Assembly (NCBI GenBank): GCA_951799445.1
Contig: OX637287.1
Location: forward strand, 32,506,224-32,570,223
Direction: 5' to 3'
DNA: 64,000 nucleotides
DNA from: Pseudisothecium myosuroides
Lineage: Eukaryota; Streptophyta; Bryopsida; Hypnales; Lembophyllaceae
Of this stretch, positions 25,674 to 55,196 are shown one piece after another; within the stretch, counting starts at the first letter, position 1; each line of letters begins with the position of its first letter. The translations under genes were made by a program, and so were the position numbers. A model generated the notes under the pieces. The model saw only the letters and a list, made by a program, of their open reading frames with translations, made no database searches and was not told the DNA's origin.

Positions 25674-26757
25674 GTAAAAAATAAAATAAAGAATTGATAT
25701 TTACATAAACCTTTTTTGTACCAATTCACACCTTTCATTTTCATTTCCATTTTATTGTCAAGGTTTTATTTCAAGCATGCGAAAATGATCTAATATACAG
25801 TTCTGGTGAGATAGCCAATTTGATTCATCTGAGTTTGTCTGCATGATACCATACATGCTCAAGGTGACCTGATGTGACTTCCATTGCCGTTTATACTTGG
25901 CTATGCTGTGAGGTAGGATGCTCAGAAATGGAGCAGCTAAGGGCTGGTCCGCCTTTTTCATGTATATCCTTGGACAAAAACATTCTTAGCTCATTTTTCA
26001 GACATTCAGAAATTGATGAGGAATCTAACCCAAGTGGTTTTGTATTTTTCCAAGCATTTTTGAATTATTTATGAATTTTCAACCGAGTTAGGTCGTAGGT
26101 CCCTATTTGTGACCCTAGGTCTTTCATAAACGGTTCACTTGCAATTCTAAAGTTGATACAACTTGATATATGTTGGGAGGAAAGACTATTGATATGGTTT
26201 CCCTCATCTCGTTGCAGGCATGTCAAAGTTGATCATTTTGCAGTTTTATTTTGTCCAAACCTTGTCAACATGTTCTGATGTCTGACCTATTTTATACGCG
26301 GTACCGAATGAAATGATCACGGCATCTAGTATAATGACTGCCAAACAAACTCTTCATAAAGAATTAAATATACCTGTAATACTACAATTAAACATAAAAA
26401 CTTAATTTGTATATGTAAGTATTGCAATTACTAGCATGTGTAAGGTAGAAGAGATGCAAACCATTTTGTAAGTCAAAAGGGATCTCTACAGTAAGCATTC
26501 ATTACAAATAGTCTAAAGAGAGTCTACATTGTTGCTCCTATTATAGTTATTTTCAATATTTTAGTGGTAAAATTATATTTAATAAAACAAAATTTAATCT
26601 TTATAATAGATCCAACTTCTTTCAATACATGATTTTGTAGATGATTGTATAGGTGATTCTTGAATGTCTTGTTCATTCTTGTATAATGAAAATTTATCAT
26701 ATACAAGAAGTTCCCTTTTTTTTCTCTCATACTCATTATATTTTGTTTTGTCTACAG
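25674..26757. other. rest of the Harbinger intron, no gene
   Basis: AT-rich DNA without further EDR2-like exons or recognisable transposon ends. The last 50 bases form a good pyrimidine tract leading to the CTACAG acceptor at 26752-26757. Confidence 0.55.
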
Positions 26758-27086
26758 ATTTGACTTCTTTGTTAATAGCGGTAGAGTAGTTATCAAACAA
26801 CCACTTGGAGCTCTAAAGAATCCATCGTTGGCGCATTCTAAAAGGGTTCAATATGTCAATTAACAAGGCTGCTCTTGTTACCTTAATTTGTTGCATTTTA
26901 CACAATTATTGTAAGCTAAAGAGGCAACGTGTCCCTGTGCCTGCAGGTGCTAGACTTCGAAGTGGCCCTTACGTCGGTTTTTACGTTGGGAGGATGCAAC
27001 TTCCTCGTGAAGGTTTAGCAGCAAAACTGAAAAAAGAGGCCATGAGAGAAATATTGTTTGCATCATGGGTGGAACGTAATCCATAG

Positions 27087-28389
27087 TGATATATATTTGA
27101 GTATAAAGTAGTATTCATTTCACTCTAAGTTATGCCAATGTATTGGTAGTATATGGCACTACTTACTGTTATAAATGTTTAATTTGTCAAATAAAGTTTT
27201 ACACTGTGTATCAAACAAATTAAAATTTTATGCTTGGTAGTAAGATCATGTATATGATTGAGTCTCCTCAATCATAAAATTGAATATCACCTCAAACATA
27301 AGTAATATATTGTTCACACTTGAAGATAAACTTTGAATGAATAGATACAAATGTGATTTACAAATTTGAAAACATACAATTTTATTCATGCAAATACATA
27401 CATAAGCTCATAGCATAGAATTAATTGAATAAATAAACTTATAACATAGAAATGACTGAATACATGAATGCGTTGTGATAATTGAATACATAAATGTATA
27501 GAATTCATTCAATACATGAATGCATATAAATCATTGAATATATGCATATGAATCATAAATAAAGTTATAACATACATATCCTTGAATATTGAAATGAAAT
27601 GCAAACAAACTTGTCATAGCAATGATGGGTCGTTGCAAGAAAGGGTGTTCAAAAAGCGTAGCATTTTCCACAGTATTCATTTTTTCTTTTGGGAGTACTT
27701 TAAAATTAGAAATTCAATTTTTTAAAAATGTAAAAAATATGTTTAATGTATATATCTTTAAGAAGAAGGTACCCTAGGAAGGAAAAATATAGAAAAAATC
27801 TCTAAGTAAGAGAACTAGAAAAATCCTAAATCTCATGAAAACAAGACTGGCCACTATAATTTCACATTTTAATTTGTAAAAAATAGGAAAAGAAATTTAA
27901 AAAACCCTAAAAATTGGCCATTTAGAAAAGAGTTCATAGTGATGAGATTTCACCAAAAGATCGATCTTAAAACCATCTTCATTGTTCAAAAACTAAGCGC
28001 AATAGGAGTGATGTTTGCTCTCTTGTGGAGGACACAAAATAATATATTTTTAGATTTCCTTTGGTAGGAATATGCTTTTCTACTATGCAAATAGACCATG
28101 AAAATATCAGCTCCAAATCATTAAATTTGAGCACTCCTAACGTAGTAAAAACCCCTAAATCTTACATTGTGACAAATTAACAAAAATGATTTTTAAATAT
28201 AAAGAGATTTTTTTTTTATTTCTAAAAAATAAGGGATATAATTACCATCAAATTAGGCATCTTCAGTAAAAAATTTATGTTCATTGAACTTGTGCTTCAA
28301 AAGTTATAGAAGATAACAAAAAAGTCACTCTCATTGTGACGGAAAACATGACCACCCTTTCTTTTAATGACCCTGATATGAAATTGCAT
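27087..28389. other. AT-rich intergenic DNA with a degenerate short repeat
   Basis: No gene. Between about 27380 and 27600 words such as TTGAATACATGAATGCAT and CATAGAAATGACTGAATACA recur every 25-40 bases, a decayed tandem repeat. The remainder shows nothing assignable. Confidence 0.5.
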
Positions 28390-29440
28390 TCATGAAAAAT
28401 AGATACATACAATGTATCCAAATGGACATAACATGTAAGCTACTTTGCATTCTTCTTCAATGCATCTGCAAAAATAGTTGCCAGACTTGTGGTAATGGCC
28501 TCCTACAATTTGAACAATTCCAACTCCAATCTCCTCATGGTCCATCTGACGTTCTACCTGATTCTCTTTGTGCATAGTCAGAGAAGCTTCAATCTAGAGC
28601 TTCTCAATCTCTGTAGTGGAGTCAGCTAATTTGTTCAATGTTTCCATCAAACTCTTGTCAATGCGGGCCCCTTTTGGCTTCAAATTTTGAAGAAGTACCT
28701 TTGCCACGGACACCTCCTAAATTAGTTGCACATGTAGGTGGATTGCTTCCAGTGCTGTCTTAGGCGGTGCGAGTAGATGAAGCTGGAATGGCATGTGGCG
28801 GTGACTGTAGATGAGATACGTCATCGTACTCTTCGAAGAGGTCAATAGGAGCATTTGAGGTACTTGTTCCCAGCATTGGGACACCTTGGTCCATCCCTCC
28901 TGGTACTCCGATCGTCTTGGCTATGAGGCTCAAGATCTCGTCAATTTCGTCATATCAAATGAACTTGGCGCCATCATCTCTAGCACCGGTCCCTGTTTGG
29001 TTCCTTATCTTTTTTATTTATTTTGGAGTAGTTGCTCCTCAGCTTCTCCCATTTGTCTACCAACGACTTCACCTTCCGCCCATGCTCATTAGGGAACTTT
29101 GAGATGAGTTGCTCGTGAATGTACACCCATTGGTGTTGCCTCATTGTTACAATGTTGTGAGCTTCTACAAGCTCTTTACACTATGACAACAAGAACTTGA
29201 TTGTTGCATTGCTCCAATGTCGCTCCTGTGGTGTGGCCTATGAAGCTGAGGGTGGAGGGGAACCTGTAGGGACTGAAGAAACAAAGTAGAAGCACCGGAA
29301 CTTGGTTCAGCCGTCGATGATTTGAAAACACCATCTGCAAAAAACTCTCGTCCCCCATGCTCACAAAACCAATATAATACCTTCAAAGCAATGAGATGAT
29401 AAATTACAAAGAACCTACTCTTTAAGCCCAACTCCAAAAC
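28390..29440 (-). pseudogene. Myb/SANT-like DNA-binding partner relic of a Harbinger element
   Basis: Read on the minus strand, the region near 29210-28990 gives a Myb/SANT-like domain: HWSNATIKFLLS, CKELVEAHNIVTMRQHQWVY, then SKFPNEHGRKVKSLVDKWEK and LRSNYSKI. A Thr/Pro/Ser-rich linker follows, and a carboxy-terminal part with MHKENQVERQMDHEEIGVGI (28575 downwards) that ends at 28390. Several frame breaks and stops occur. PIF/Harbinger elements carry such a second gene, whose product is needed for nuclear import or DNA binding of the transposase. Its position just beyond the end of the HARBI1-like relic and in convergent orientation fits this. Some hAT-like elements have similar domains, so the pairing is inference. 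Confidence 0.6.
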
Positions 29441-29691
29441 ACAAGCTCTCCATGTTCACTCAATTAAAAAAATCCAATGTAGTACCTTCAAAGCAATGAG
29501 ATAATAAATTACAAAGAACCTATTCCTCAAGCCCAACCCCAAAATACAAGCTCTCTAGGTTCTCTCAATTAAAAAATCCGCAGTGGAAGAGTTGCTGAGC
29601 TGCTCCCTGGAGCTGCACGGGATCTGCAAGATGAAGACCAGAAGGTGAGTTTTACTCCAAGTTAAACTTCTAGTTTACACAACATTGTTAA

Positions 29692-30624
29692 CCCCTAAAG
29701 GCCCAAGGCATTTTTTCTGCCAAAAAACCATCAAAACTGCCATTTCTATAGCGAGTAAAAAAAATGAAAATTGTTTTTTTTGCACATCTAACCATAGGAT
29801 CTTACACATAGCTAGTATGAGAATGTCTGGAAAAAATTTCAGAATTTTTGACTGCTCAGATTGCAAGATATCTGCGTTTAAAGTGGAAAAAACAAGTATT
29901 TCAGCACATTGCGGGACTAGATTTTTTGACTTTAAACATTTTTCACTTAAAATTTTTGCACTACAGAGTTTTGTGCTTTAAATCTTTATAGTGGAAACTT
30001 GAGTTGAGAATCTCGGGGGAAAAAAAAATACTCAAAAAAACTTAATTATCATTCCTATAAAATTTATTAAGTAGAAGTAGGTATGAGATAGAAGGAAAAT
30101 CTAAAACATTAATATATTTTAGATGGAATTAAAATACACTAATCCCAATGGTGAGATTGTTCTAGCAAGTAAACTAAACCATGAGAATTTTTACTTTTTT
30201 TTTAAATTGCAAAAATTGCATTCAGAAATGAATCCTACAAGTTATTTTTTTCAAGAAGATGCTCTAACTGCCCGAAAAACAAGAATGTCCATAACTTTCT
30301 CATAACAAATCCAAATGAAATGAATCAAAGCTTTCCAGATAGACAAAATATAATCTACAAGAAAAAAATATTAAAAAAAAAAAATCAAATTTTTGCCAAA
30401 TTTTTCTTGCTGCCTGGACTGCCCAGTTACGGAAAAAAAAGTAACATATTTGGCCATAGCTTTTGACTCCTATTTCCAAATGTTCTGAAATTTAGTGCAT
30501 ATGAAAGATATTCCTTGCGCTCACCTTCTATTAAAATTTCAGCTTAAAATATGGAAATCTCTAGTCACATGGACCTGCCCAAAATTTCTATAAGGCCAAA
30601 AAATGCATGCCGGTCCTTTAGGGG
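29692..30624. mobile_element. TTAA-flanked element C (inverted relative of A)
   Basis: A 933-bp element with ends CCCCTAAAGGCCC and (inverted) CCCCTAAAGGACCGGC, flanked by perfect TTAA at 29688-29691 and 30625-30628. Its left 350 bp match the inverted right part of element A in order and spacing (TTTGCATCTAACCATAGGA-type, TTGCAAGATATCTGCGTTTA, GCACATTGCGGGACTAG, ACTTGAGTTGAG). No coding capacity. The two copies have drifted noticeably, so the family was active some time ago. Confidence 0.85.
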
Positions 30625-30628
30625 TTAA

Positions 30629-31253
30629 CCAATGCTGGGGGGGGTCCCTTTTGCTCCCCAAAACGTGGAGCCCCCAACATTGCCCAACATGTTGTAGCCA
30701 GTTGTTGGCTCCAATATTGAGATGCCAAGTGGTTGATCAAAGCAACTTGCCAATGGTTTGCTTCCTTCCTATCAATACTCGAGCCAATAGTCTTGCTTCT
30801 AATTAAACTAAATTGTATCACAAGTATCTAGGGAGGAATGACCCCTACTCCAAGGGGGAAGGGATCAGCTCTGTGAGCAATGTTATGAATACCCCCACCC
30901 CTCCTTTTTATCCCCCAAAAGGAAAAAAAACCCGCTCCGCCATGTGCGTGGGCTAATTGCATAAAAGCAGTTCTGGGATCGCTGGTCCTCACTCATCATA
31001 ACATTCAGTAGCCTTCACAGAGGCTGCCTTTTCTTCTCCGAAGCCCTCATCCACGACTTTCATCCCCACTTAATAAATGTAAGCTTCGGTATCGAGATAG
31101 TGACAGTACATTTGGTATGTTCCATTTTCTTTTCTTAATTTTAGGATTAGACATACAAATCATCAAATATTGTAGTGAAAGATGTTGGCGAAGAATCCAA
31201 TGAGTAATACACTAACGCCTTGTTAATATTTGCAATCAATAACTCATTTTGGG
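30629..31253. other. intergenic, small inverted repeat, no gene
   Basis: CAATGCTGGGGG (30630-30641) faces CCCCCAACATTG (30672-30683). The stretch 30940-31080 is less AT-rich and may be part of an old leader or gene end, but no product can be named. Confidence 0.4.
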
Positions 31254-31886
31254 TTTTAAAGTGAAAGATAACTCTATATATACACATGGGGTGGTAGGAG
31301 GTAGAGCAATCCATGTGGGATATATAAATTACAATTTGTAGGTTCTAATGCACTCATAGTTAAGTCAAAAACAAAGAATTGTGTTAAAAGTAGAATTTCA
31401 GACCTTGTTTAGACATAGTAAAATAACTTTTCTCAAAAAACTTTGAACTAAAAAAAGTTGTTAAATGAAGGTAAGTTTCACCTCCAAAAATCCGTTTGGG
31501 ATTTTGAATCTCCAATCAAAAGTTATGAATAAAATTCGGAGAGGGGTTGGAATGGATTTTAAAATGACTTTGTAGAAAATGTCCATTAAAAATCCTCTCC
31601 AAAATTTATTCATAACTTTTTATTGGAGATTCAAAATCCCAAACGGATTTTTGGAGGTGAAACTTATCTTCATTTAACAACTTTTTTTAATTCAAAGTTT
31701 TTTGAAAAAAGTTTTTTTACTATGCCTAAATGAGGTCTAAAATTCTACTTTTAACACAATTTTTTGTTTTTTACTTAACTATGAGTGCATGAGAACCTAC
31801 AAATTCTATTTTATTTATCCTACATGGATTGCTCTACCTCCTACCACTCCATGTGCATATAAAAAGTTGTCTTCTCACTTCTAAAG
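31254..31886. repeat. ~630-bp foldback (long inverted repeat)
   Basis: Arms of about 300 bp (31254-31557 and 31582-31886) surround a loop of roughly 25 bp. Facing words include GGTGGTAGGAGGTAGAGCAA with TTGCTCTACCTCCTACCACT, TCACCTCCAAAAATCCGTTT with AAACGGATTTTTGGAGGTGA, and GTAGGTTCTAATGCACTCAT with ATGAGTGCATGAGAACCTAC. A half-length diverged relative lies at 44985-45300. A transcript through it would fold into a long, nearly perfect hairpin. No protein is encoded. It is best described as a foldback MITE; no target duplication was identified. Confidence 0.85.
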
Positions 31887-32118
31887 CACAATGTATAAAT
31901 GGGTTCCAATTCTAAGTGAGATAATTCTACAATAACATAGAAATCAATATTCTCAATGAATCCATTAGCATTTTGTTTAAAGTTCCTATTGTTTTGTATT
32001 CAGTTTTACTTGGAAATTTTTAATTTTCCACTACTTCAGTGTACAGTCGCGGCGCGGGCTCGAAGTTCAGTTCTGACAAATATTGACAACTGTCCGCACC
32101 AAATCAGTAGTTACTTAT

Positions 32119-32183
32119 ATGGTGCGAAATATACCGCACCATTTCATCCCTCAGATGAAATGGTGTGGTATATTCCACACCAT
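32119..32183. promoter_or_regulatory. 30-bp hairpin upstream of ABCC 1
   Basis: ATGGTGCGAAATATACCGCA continuing to TTTCATC (32119-32148) is complemented with few mismatches by GATGAAATGGTGTGGTATAT onward (32154-32183), leaving a 5-base loop. The right arm is itself nearly palindromic (GGTGTGGTATATTCCACACC). It lies 0.85 kb before the start codon. Function unknown; it may be a small transposon remnant or a protein-binding palindrome. Confidence 0.6.
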
Positions 32184-32767
32184 TTCGTTTGGGGGAGGGC
32201 AAAGCCAGTGACTGCTACTGAATGTTATGATGGCAGTCCTCACCAGGACGCTCCATTCGAAACCGCTGCTTCACTGGCCTCCCTTGCGCTGCGCTGCACT
32301 GCACTGACAACTCCACCATTTGCAGGTCTTGGCCAGACGGCGTGTCTGTCCTCCTTCTCTGAATTCATTCGCATTTATTCTTTCACTGCACCCGAATTCG
32401 CACCAGAGCCAAATTTGGAATTGGGACATGCAGCTCGCTGACTAGTGAAGGACGTTAGCTTGAAGGATAGAAAGTAATGGATGCTTACAAATTGCGGTGA
32501 TGCCATGGATCAGTCCCTTTGTGTAATTTGTCGACGCAGCTGGTCTTCGGAACAAGGCCTGTAGATGGTTGAATTCACCGCTAGGGATGCTCAAAGGCTA
32601 GGCTAAACTTGAATTACCGTTTTTTGTTTCTCCTTGGACTCTCATCTGCAAAGTCTAAGCTTACTCACACCTCTCTTTCGAATTCTCATTCTGGTCACGC
32701 ACATACTTCTCGATGATAGCCTAAAGTCTTGAAGAGTGCTCTCCCAAAATGCAAGTGGGAAGACCAA

Positions 32768-33033
32768 GAGATTGTGCTAATACCCAACATCGCTTAGCAA
32801 ATTGGCACTGAAGGGCTGTATCAATTTCTTGACGGGTAGCGGCCATGGCGACGACTGAGGGCGAGATTGCGAGATTGTGCTAATAGCCAACATCGCTTAG
32901 CAAATTGGCACATTGACAATGAGATTGCGAGATTGTGCTATAACCCAACATCGCTTTGCAAATTGACACTAAATCCTGCAACGATTTGAATTGCGCTCCA
33001 GGGCTGTGTTAATTTTTTGGCGAACTACCGGCC

Positions 33034-33058
<25 letters not shown>
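32768..33058 (+). repeat. triplicated leader with duplicated start region, ABCC 1
   Basis: A ~45-bp unit (GAGATTGTGCTAATA, CCAACATCGCTTAGCAAATT, GGCAC) occurs at 32768, 32871 and 32929. The segment GGGCTGT-TCAATTTCTTGACGG running into GCCATGGCGAC after unit 1 is repeated after unit 3, where it contains the real ABCC 1 start. The first copy therefore yields an upstream ORF at 32845-32883, MATTEGEIARLC then stop, because the next repeat unit brings TAA in frame. If transcription starts upstream of 32845, the uORF would lower or regulate translation of the transporter. Confidence 0.75.
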
Positions 33059-42420
<9,362 letters not shown>

Positions 42421-43129
42421 TCTACAGATTGAAGAGTGGACTCTAAGAAATTTAGTTACACACACCAATTGACATCGATTCCTAGTTCGTCCCTTGCATT
42501 TGAGGAGAGATTCCAGGTGTACAAGTCGGACATGATTGTTCATGGACATGCTCTCAATGATTTATTTTACTAGAGAATAGAGCGGCAGTCACTACCCGGA
42601 ATCGTTTCAATTTGATCATACACTTTAAACCAAGACCAATCTGCATATTCTTGATTTGCAAGTGAATGCTTCAAGTGCTTTGCTGCAACTCTTTGTATAC
42701 CTTGATATTTCTGCGACAATTTACAAAAAGCTTTGTTTTAAGAGGTAATTGTTCTAGAGCGTATGATGAGAAATCTGTATTTCACCTGTCTGAGGTGATT
42801 GTTTTGAATCTCGTAGATTTCTTTCTTGATTTTGCGAGTTTCATTTTGGTCTTGTTGGGGTTTGTTTCAGTACTGTAGCTTTTTATATTAGTCTTACAAG
42901 TTTATGTTTTGTTCCCACAGTGTAAGTTTTCTTCTTGTAACTACTGTAGTACCAATAGTGCCTGTAACTCTAAAAGGACGCTAAGGACTAAAAGTGTCCT
43001 TTGGGTGGTCAACCAGTCTTTTTCATACTAAAGACCAGATGATTGTCTTTTGTGCAATTTCATTGACTCCTTAGTGCCTAATTTTGTTTTGAATTTTTCT
43101 ATATTTTTGCTTTATATTTTTATAAATAC
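42421..43129. other. 3-prime flank of ABCC 1, no gene
   Basis: Pyrimidine-rich downstream sequence, probably the 3-prime untranslated region for its first few hundred bases. Around 42972-43003 AAAGGACGCT faces AGTGTCCTTT, a small hairpin. Nothing else is assignable. Confidence 0.5.
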
Positions 43130-44090
43130 TAGGTTGCCTTGTGTAATGGCCAAAATAAAAGTAAAAATAATTTTTTAATTTGTAAACACTTTGAAATCAT
43201 TAAAGCATAAATGCTCAAAGGAGTGCAAGGGCTTTGTTGTAGTGTGAGAGGTTGCATTCTTGATTTGAATAGAAAGCTTTATGTATGAAGGAGTGCAAGG
43301 GCTTTGTTTCATGGCCTTTGGACATGTGATGTGAAAGTTATGGTTTTTTCAAAATGAAAGATAATTTAATTCAATTTTTTAATTCAAAAATAATTCAAAA
43401 ATCCATAACTTTTACATCACGTGTCCAAACACCACAAAACAAAGTCTGTGCACCCCTCTTTGCAAAGTGTTTTACAATAGTACCAAGTACCAAGAATGTG
43501 ACAACGGACTCACGGTTTCTTAGATTTCACCATATTAAACAAAATAAAGCAACCTAATTTAAGGTATAGACTAGTGTGCCTTGTGCCGTTGCCACAACCA
43601 AAATAAAAATAAGAATAATTTTCTAATTTTCTAGTTTATTAAAATTTTGAAATTCAATATCTTTTGTGCACGAAGGAGTGCAAATGCTTTGTTGCGGTGT
43701 AGGAGGTTGCGTTCTTTGATTTGAATAGAAAGCTTTATACACCAAAGCAGAACAATGACTTTGTTTTGTGGTGTTTGAACATGCGATGTGAAAGTTATGG
43801 TTTTTCCAAAATAAAAGATAATTGAATTCAATTTTTATAAAAACTTTGAAATTCAACCGTAGGTTGAAACGCCACAAAACAAACTTCATGCATCCTTCCT
43901 TGCAGAGAATGTTTTCTAAAATAAAAGATAATTGAATTCAATTTTATAAAAACTTTGAAATTCAACCATAGGTTGAAACGCCACAAAACAAACTTCATGC
44001 ATCCTTCCTTGCGGAGAATGATGCCTAAGAACTTACCATTTTTTAAATCTTAGTGTATCAAACAAAACAAACAACCTAATATAAGGTGTA
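43130..44090. repeat. tandem duplication of a ~450-bp unit with internal 110-bp duplication
   Basis: Unit 1 (about 43130-43560) and unit 2 (about 43570-44090) share GGAGTGCAAGGGCTTTGTTG-like words, GATTTGAATAGAAAGCTTTA, ATGTGAAAGTTATGGTTTTT, and a TAAACAAAA-CAACCTAA end. Within unit 2 a ~110-bp segment (about 43800-43910) is repeated immediately (43911-44020) with only a few differences (ATAAAAGATAATTGAATTCA, GGTTGAAACGCCACAAAACA, CTTCATGCATCCTTCCTTGC). The inner duplication is young; the outer is old. Non-coding. Confidence 0.75.
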
Positions 44091-44984
44091 GATAAATATA
44101 TTGTTTACTTCAATTTCATCAAATTTGTCATGCAAAAAGAGTGACTTTTAAAATGTTAAACATTGATTTGAATGGATAGAAGCTCAATTTTAGGGATAAA
44201 GTCATTTTGGACAAGTCATTCATTTTTAGTAGTCATCTATTTGAAACAATTTATTTCTCATCTAGTTGCTCATGTGGAAATTCATCAGGCTATGCTACTA
44301 ATAAGGATGTTTGACATGGACTTATTTGTTGACAAGGCCTTAGATGATAAATACACCATTACGAATTATTGACTAATGAAAATAAATGACTTATTTGAAA
44401 TGACTTTAACTCTATGGGCTTTAATTATTGTGTAGTCATAACTATCCAAAAAGATTGATTTTGCAATCATAACCACAAGTCATGGATAGCTTCTTTTTTG
44501 CTAGTAAGTTAGATTCTTCTTGTGAAATAGGTGGATGAATATTAGACGCTTTGGATGAAGTCTCAAAGTTGCTTCAACATCGACTAGTGGTTTACATGGT
44601 AATAAATGAGATATTGATAATTCAACCACTAGCATCTTTCATTTGGACTACCGTACCAGTAGGATTGGCCAAAAATAATTATTTTTAAGAAAGCCTAAAA
44701 TAAAATGAACAAGAAAAATTGTCAAATTCAGCAAGAATTAAATGACCAAGTTGTTGCAAAGAAAGAAAATGTCTAGTGTTAGCCGGAAAGTCTAAAATAG
44801 AGTCCAATTACCACCTACCATTAAGAAAAAATTTGATAGCAAAATGAAGTATTTAATTCAATGACATTTTGTTAGAATGAAGTGTGGAGAGGTCGTTTAT
44901 ATAATGAAATTCATTGTCCGTCATGAATCTTCAAAGAATATGGGATAATTTGAAGATGAGAGCTTGACTGCTCATTGTCAAAAC
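44091..44984. other. no gene seen
   Basis: AT-rich intergenic DNA. A few words (CAACCACTAGCATCTTTCAT) recur at 62620-62660, so part of it is dispersed repeat. Confidence 0.45.
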
Positions 44985-45300
44985 GTAGGAATTGTGTTCA
45001 AAGTAGAATTTTATACCTCATTTTGTCATAATGAAATTATTTTTTTCAATAAACTTTGAACTAGGTTAATGTGCCACTACCAAAAAATAGTGTCAATTCA
45101 GACATTTTTTTGTCCTTTCTTTGTCAATTCAAGCATTAATCTGTCAATTTGAACACAATTAAGTAATTTGGATGTGTCAAATTTGGACGTTGTTTTCTTT
45201 TAGTGGTAGAAAATAAAGTTAACTTTCATCTTCCAAAATCCACCTGTGATTTTGACCCTCCAAAAAAAAATTATAGACAAAATTCTAAAAAGATGCCCCA
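44985..45300. repeat. half copy of the 31-kb foldback with a nested small element
   Basis: Words in the same order as the left arm of the 31.3-kb foldback: GGAATTGTGTTCAAAGTAGA, AAACTTTGAACTA, then AGTTAACTTTCATCTTCCAA and GATTTTGACCCTCC. The match is split by about 130 bp starting CACTACCAAAAAATAG (45075) and ending TTTTAGTGGTAG (45209), an inserted MITE-like piece with weakly inverted ends. No target duplication is clear. Confidence 0.5.
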
Positions 45301-46043
45301 AACTCAACATACTAGAGAAAGGCTCTATTCTAAAATTGCTTCCTAGAAATTCTTGCCTAAAATATACTCCTACTATTCATGAGAGTTTAGAGTTGGCTTT
45401 CAAAATGTCTATTTCTAGTACTTCAAAAATTCATAGTTTATTCATACAGTGTCCAAAAAATGCATTTTAAGAGAATCTGGAATTTCCTTTTGACTATTGG
45501 TAAGACTCCACAAAAACTTTTCAACATAGTAATGGGAACTATGTTGAATTGCTTATTCAGTTGAAAATTTAAAATTCATATTTGCAATCAAAGACCCCAA
45601 ATTAGTTGGAAGAGGTGTAGAAGATAAATTAATCACAAAAGAGTACAAAAGAGGGGGGCTTTTTTTTTACATGCACCCTTGGAATGACTTGAAGGTGAGC
45701 GGAGGGGGTGGTTCAGAGGAAGATTCTGACTCCGCCCCTCCGCCCCTCCGCCCCTCCTAATCGTATCATTCTAAGATTCTGAATCTCTTCAAGGTGATGC
45801 CTGACTCCGACTCTGAGTGCAACTGTCCCTTGTCTCCAGTGGAAGCCCGTACAGTTCACCTACAGACGAAACTTACAGTATTTCTTGCACGTGCACACAC
45901 TGTCCGTCAACTTTGGCTCCTATGATTGAGGTGGGACGTACTGAAGAGCTGCAGAATCTCAAGCTCCATCAATTCAATCCAAGGAAGCTGAGATCAGAAC
46001 TAGCTCGATCAATCGAGCACAAGCAAGCGTGCTGCAGTCATTC
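45301..46043. promoter_or_regulatory. upstream region of ABCC 2
   Basis: The first half is decayed repeat. From about 45700 GC content rises: CCGCCCCTCCGCCCCTCCGC (45735-45758) is a short GC-box-like tandem repeat, and 45790-46043 looks like a leader. No TATA box can be assigned with confidence. Confidence 0.4.

Positions 46044-55196
<9,153 letters not shown>

Larger units (their letters stand above)
19185..27086 (+). pseudogene. PIF/Harbinger (HARBI1-like) DDE transposase, dead and interrupted
   Basis: Four coding pieces fit together in order: 19185-19711, 20629-20765, 21340-21487 and 26758-27086. Piece 1 has MLNLRYWQTYRMDFLAFQ and the first catalytic Asp in IAGAIDGSHIPL. Piece 2 has IILQGMCDANRMFW (second Asp). 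Piece 3 has RPYLIGDTAYPSRSYFL. Piece 4 has NSGRVVIKQPLGALKN, where the catalytic Glu is replaced by Lys, then, after a frame break, LVTLICCILHNYC and a normal end at 27086. Pieces 1/2 and 2/3 are separated by TTAA-flanked elements; removing each element plus one TTAA restores the frame. Pieces 3/4 are joined by good splice signals (AG|GTATGC at 21487/21488 and CTACAG|A at 26757/26758), giving a 5270-nt intron filled with other sequences. A TAG sits just before the donor. The likely partner gene (Myb/SANT-like) lies at 28.4-29.4 kb on the opposite strand. Confidence 0.85.

Noticed and set aside
29587..29650. Possible exon of a plant DUF241-like gene (EELLSCSLELHGIC)
   Set aside because: Only about 20 residues, no further exons, and another frame reads equally well.
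31956..32441. 161-codon open frame upstream of ABCC 1
   Set aside because: It runs through a hairpin, has no recognisable domain or membrane segments, and cannot supply the missing TMD0.
46029..46043. Earlier GTG start for ABCC 2
   Set aside because: Plant nuclear genes start with ATG; the first in-frame ATG at 46044 gives a leader like that of ABCC 1.
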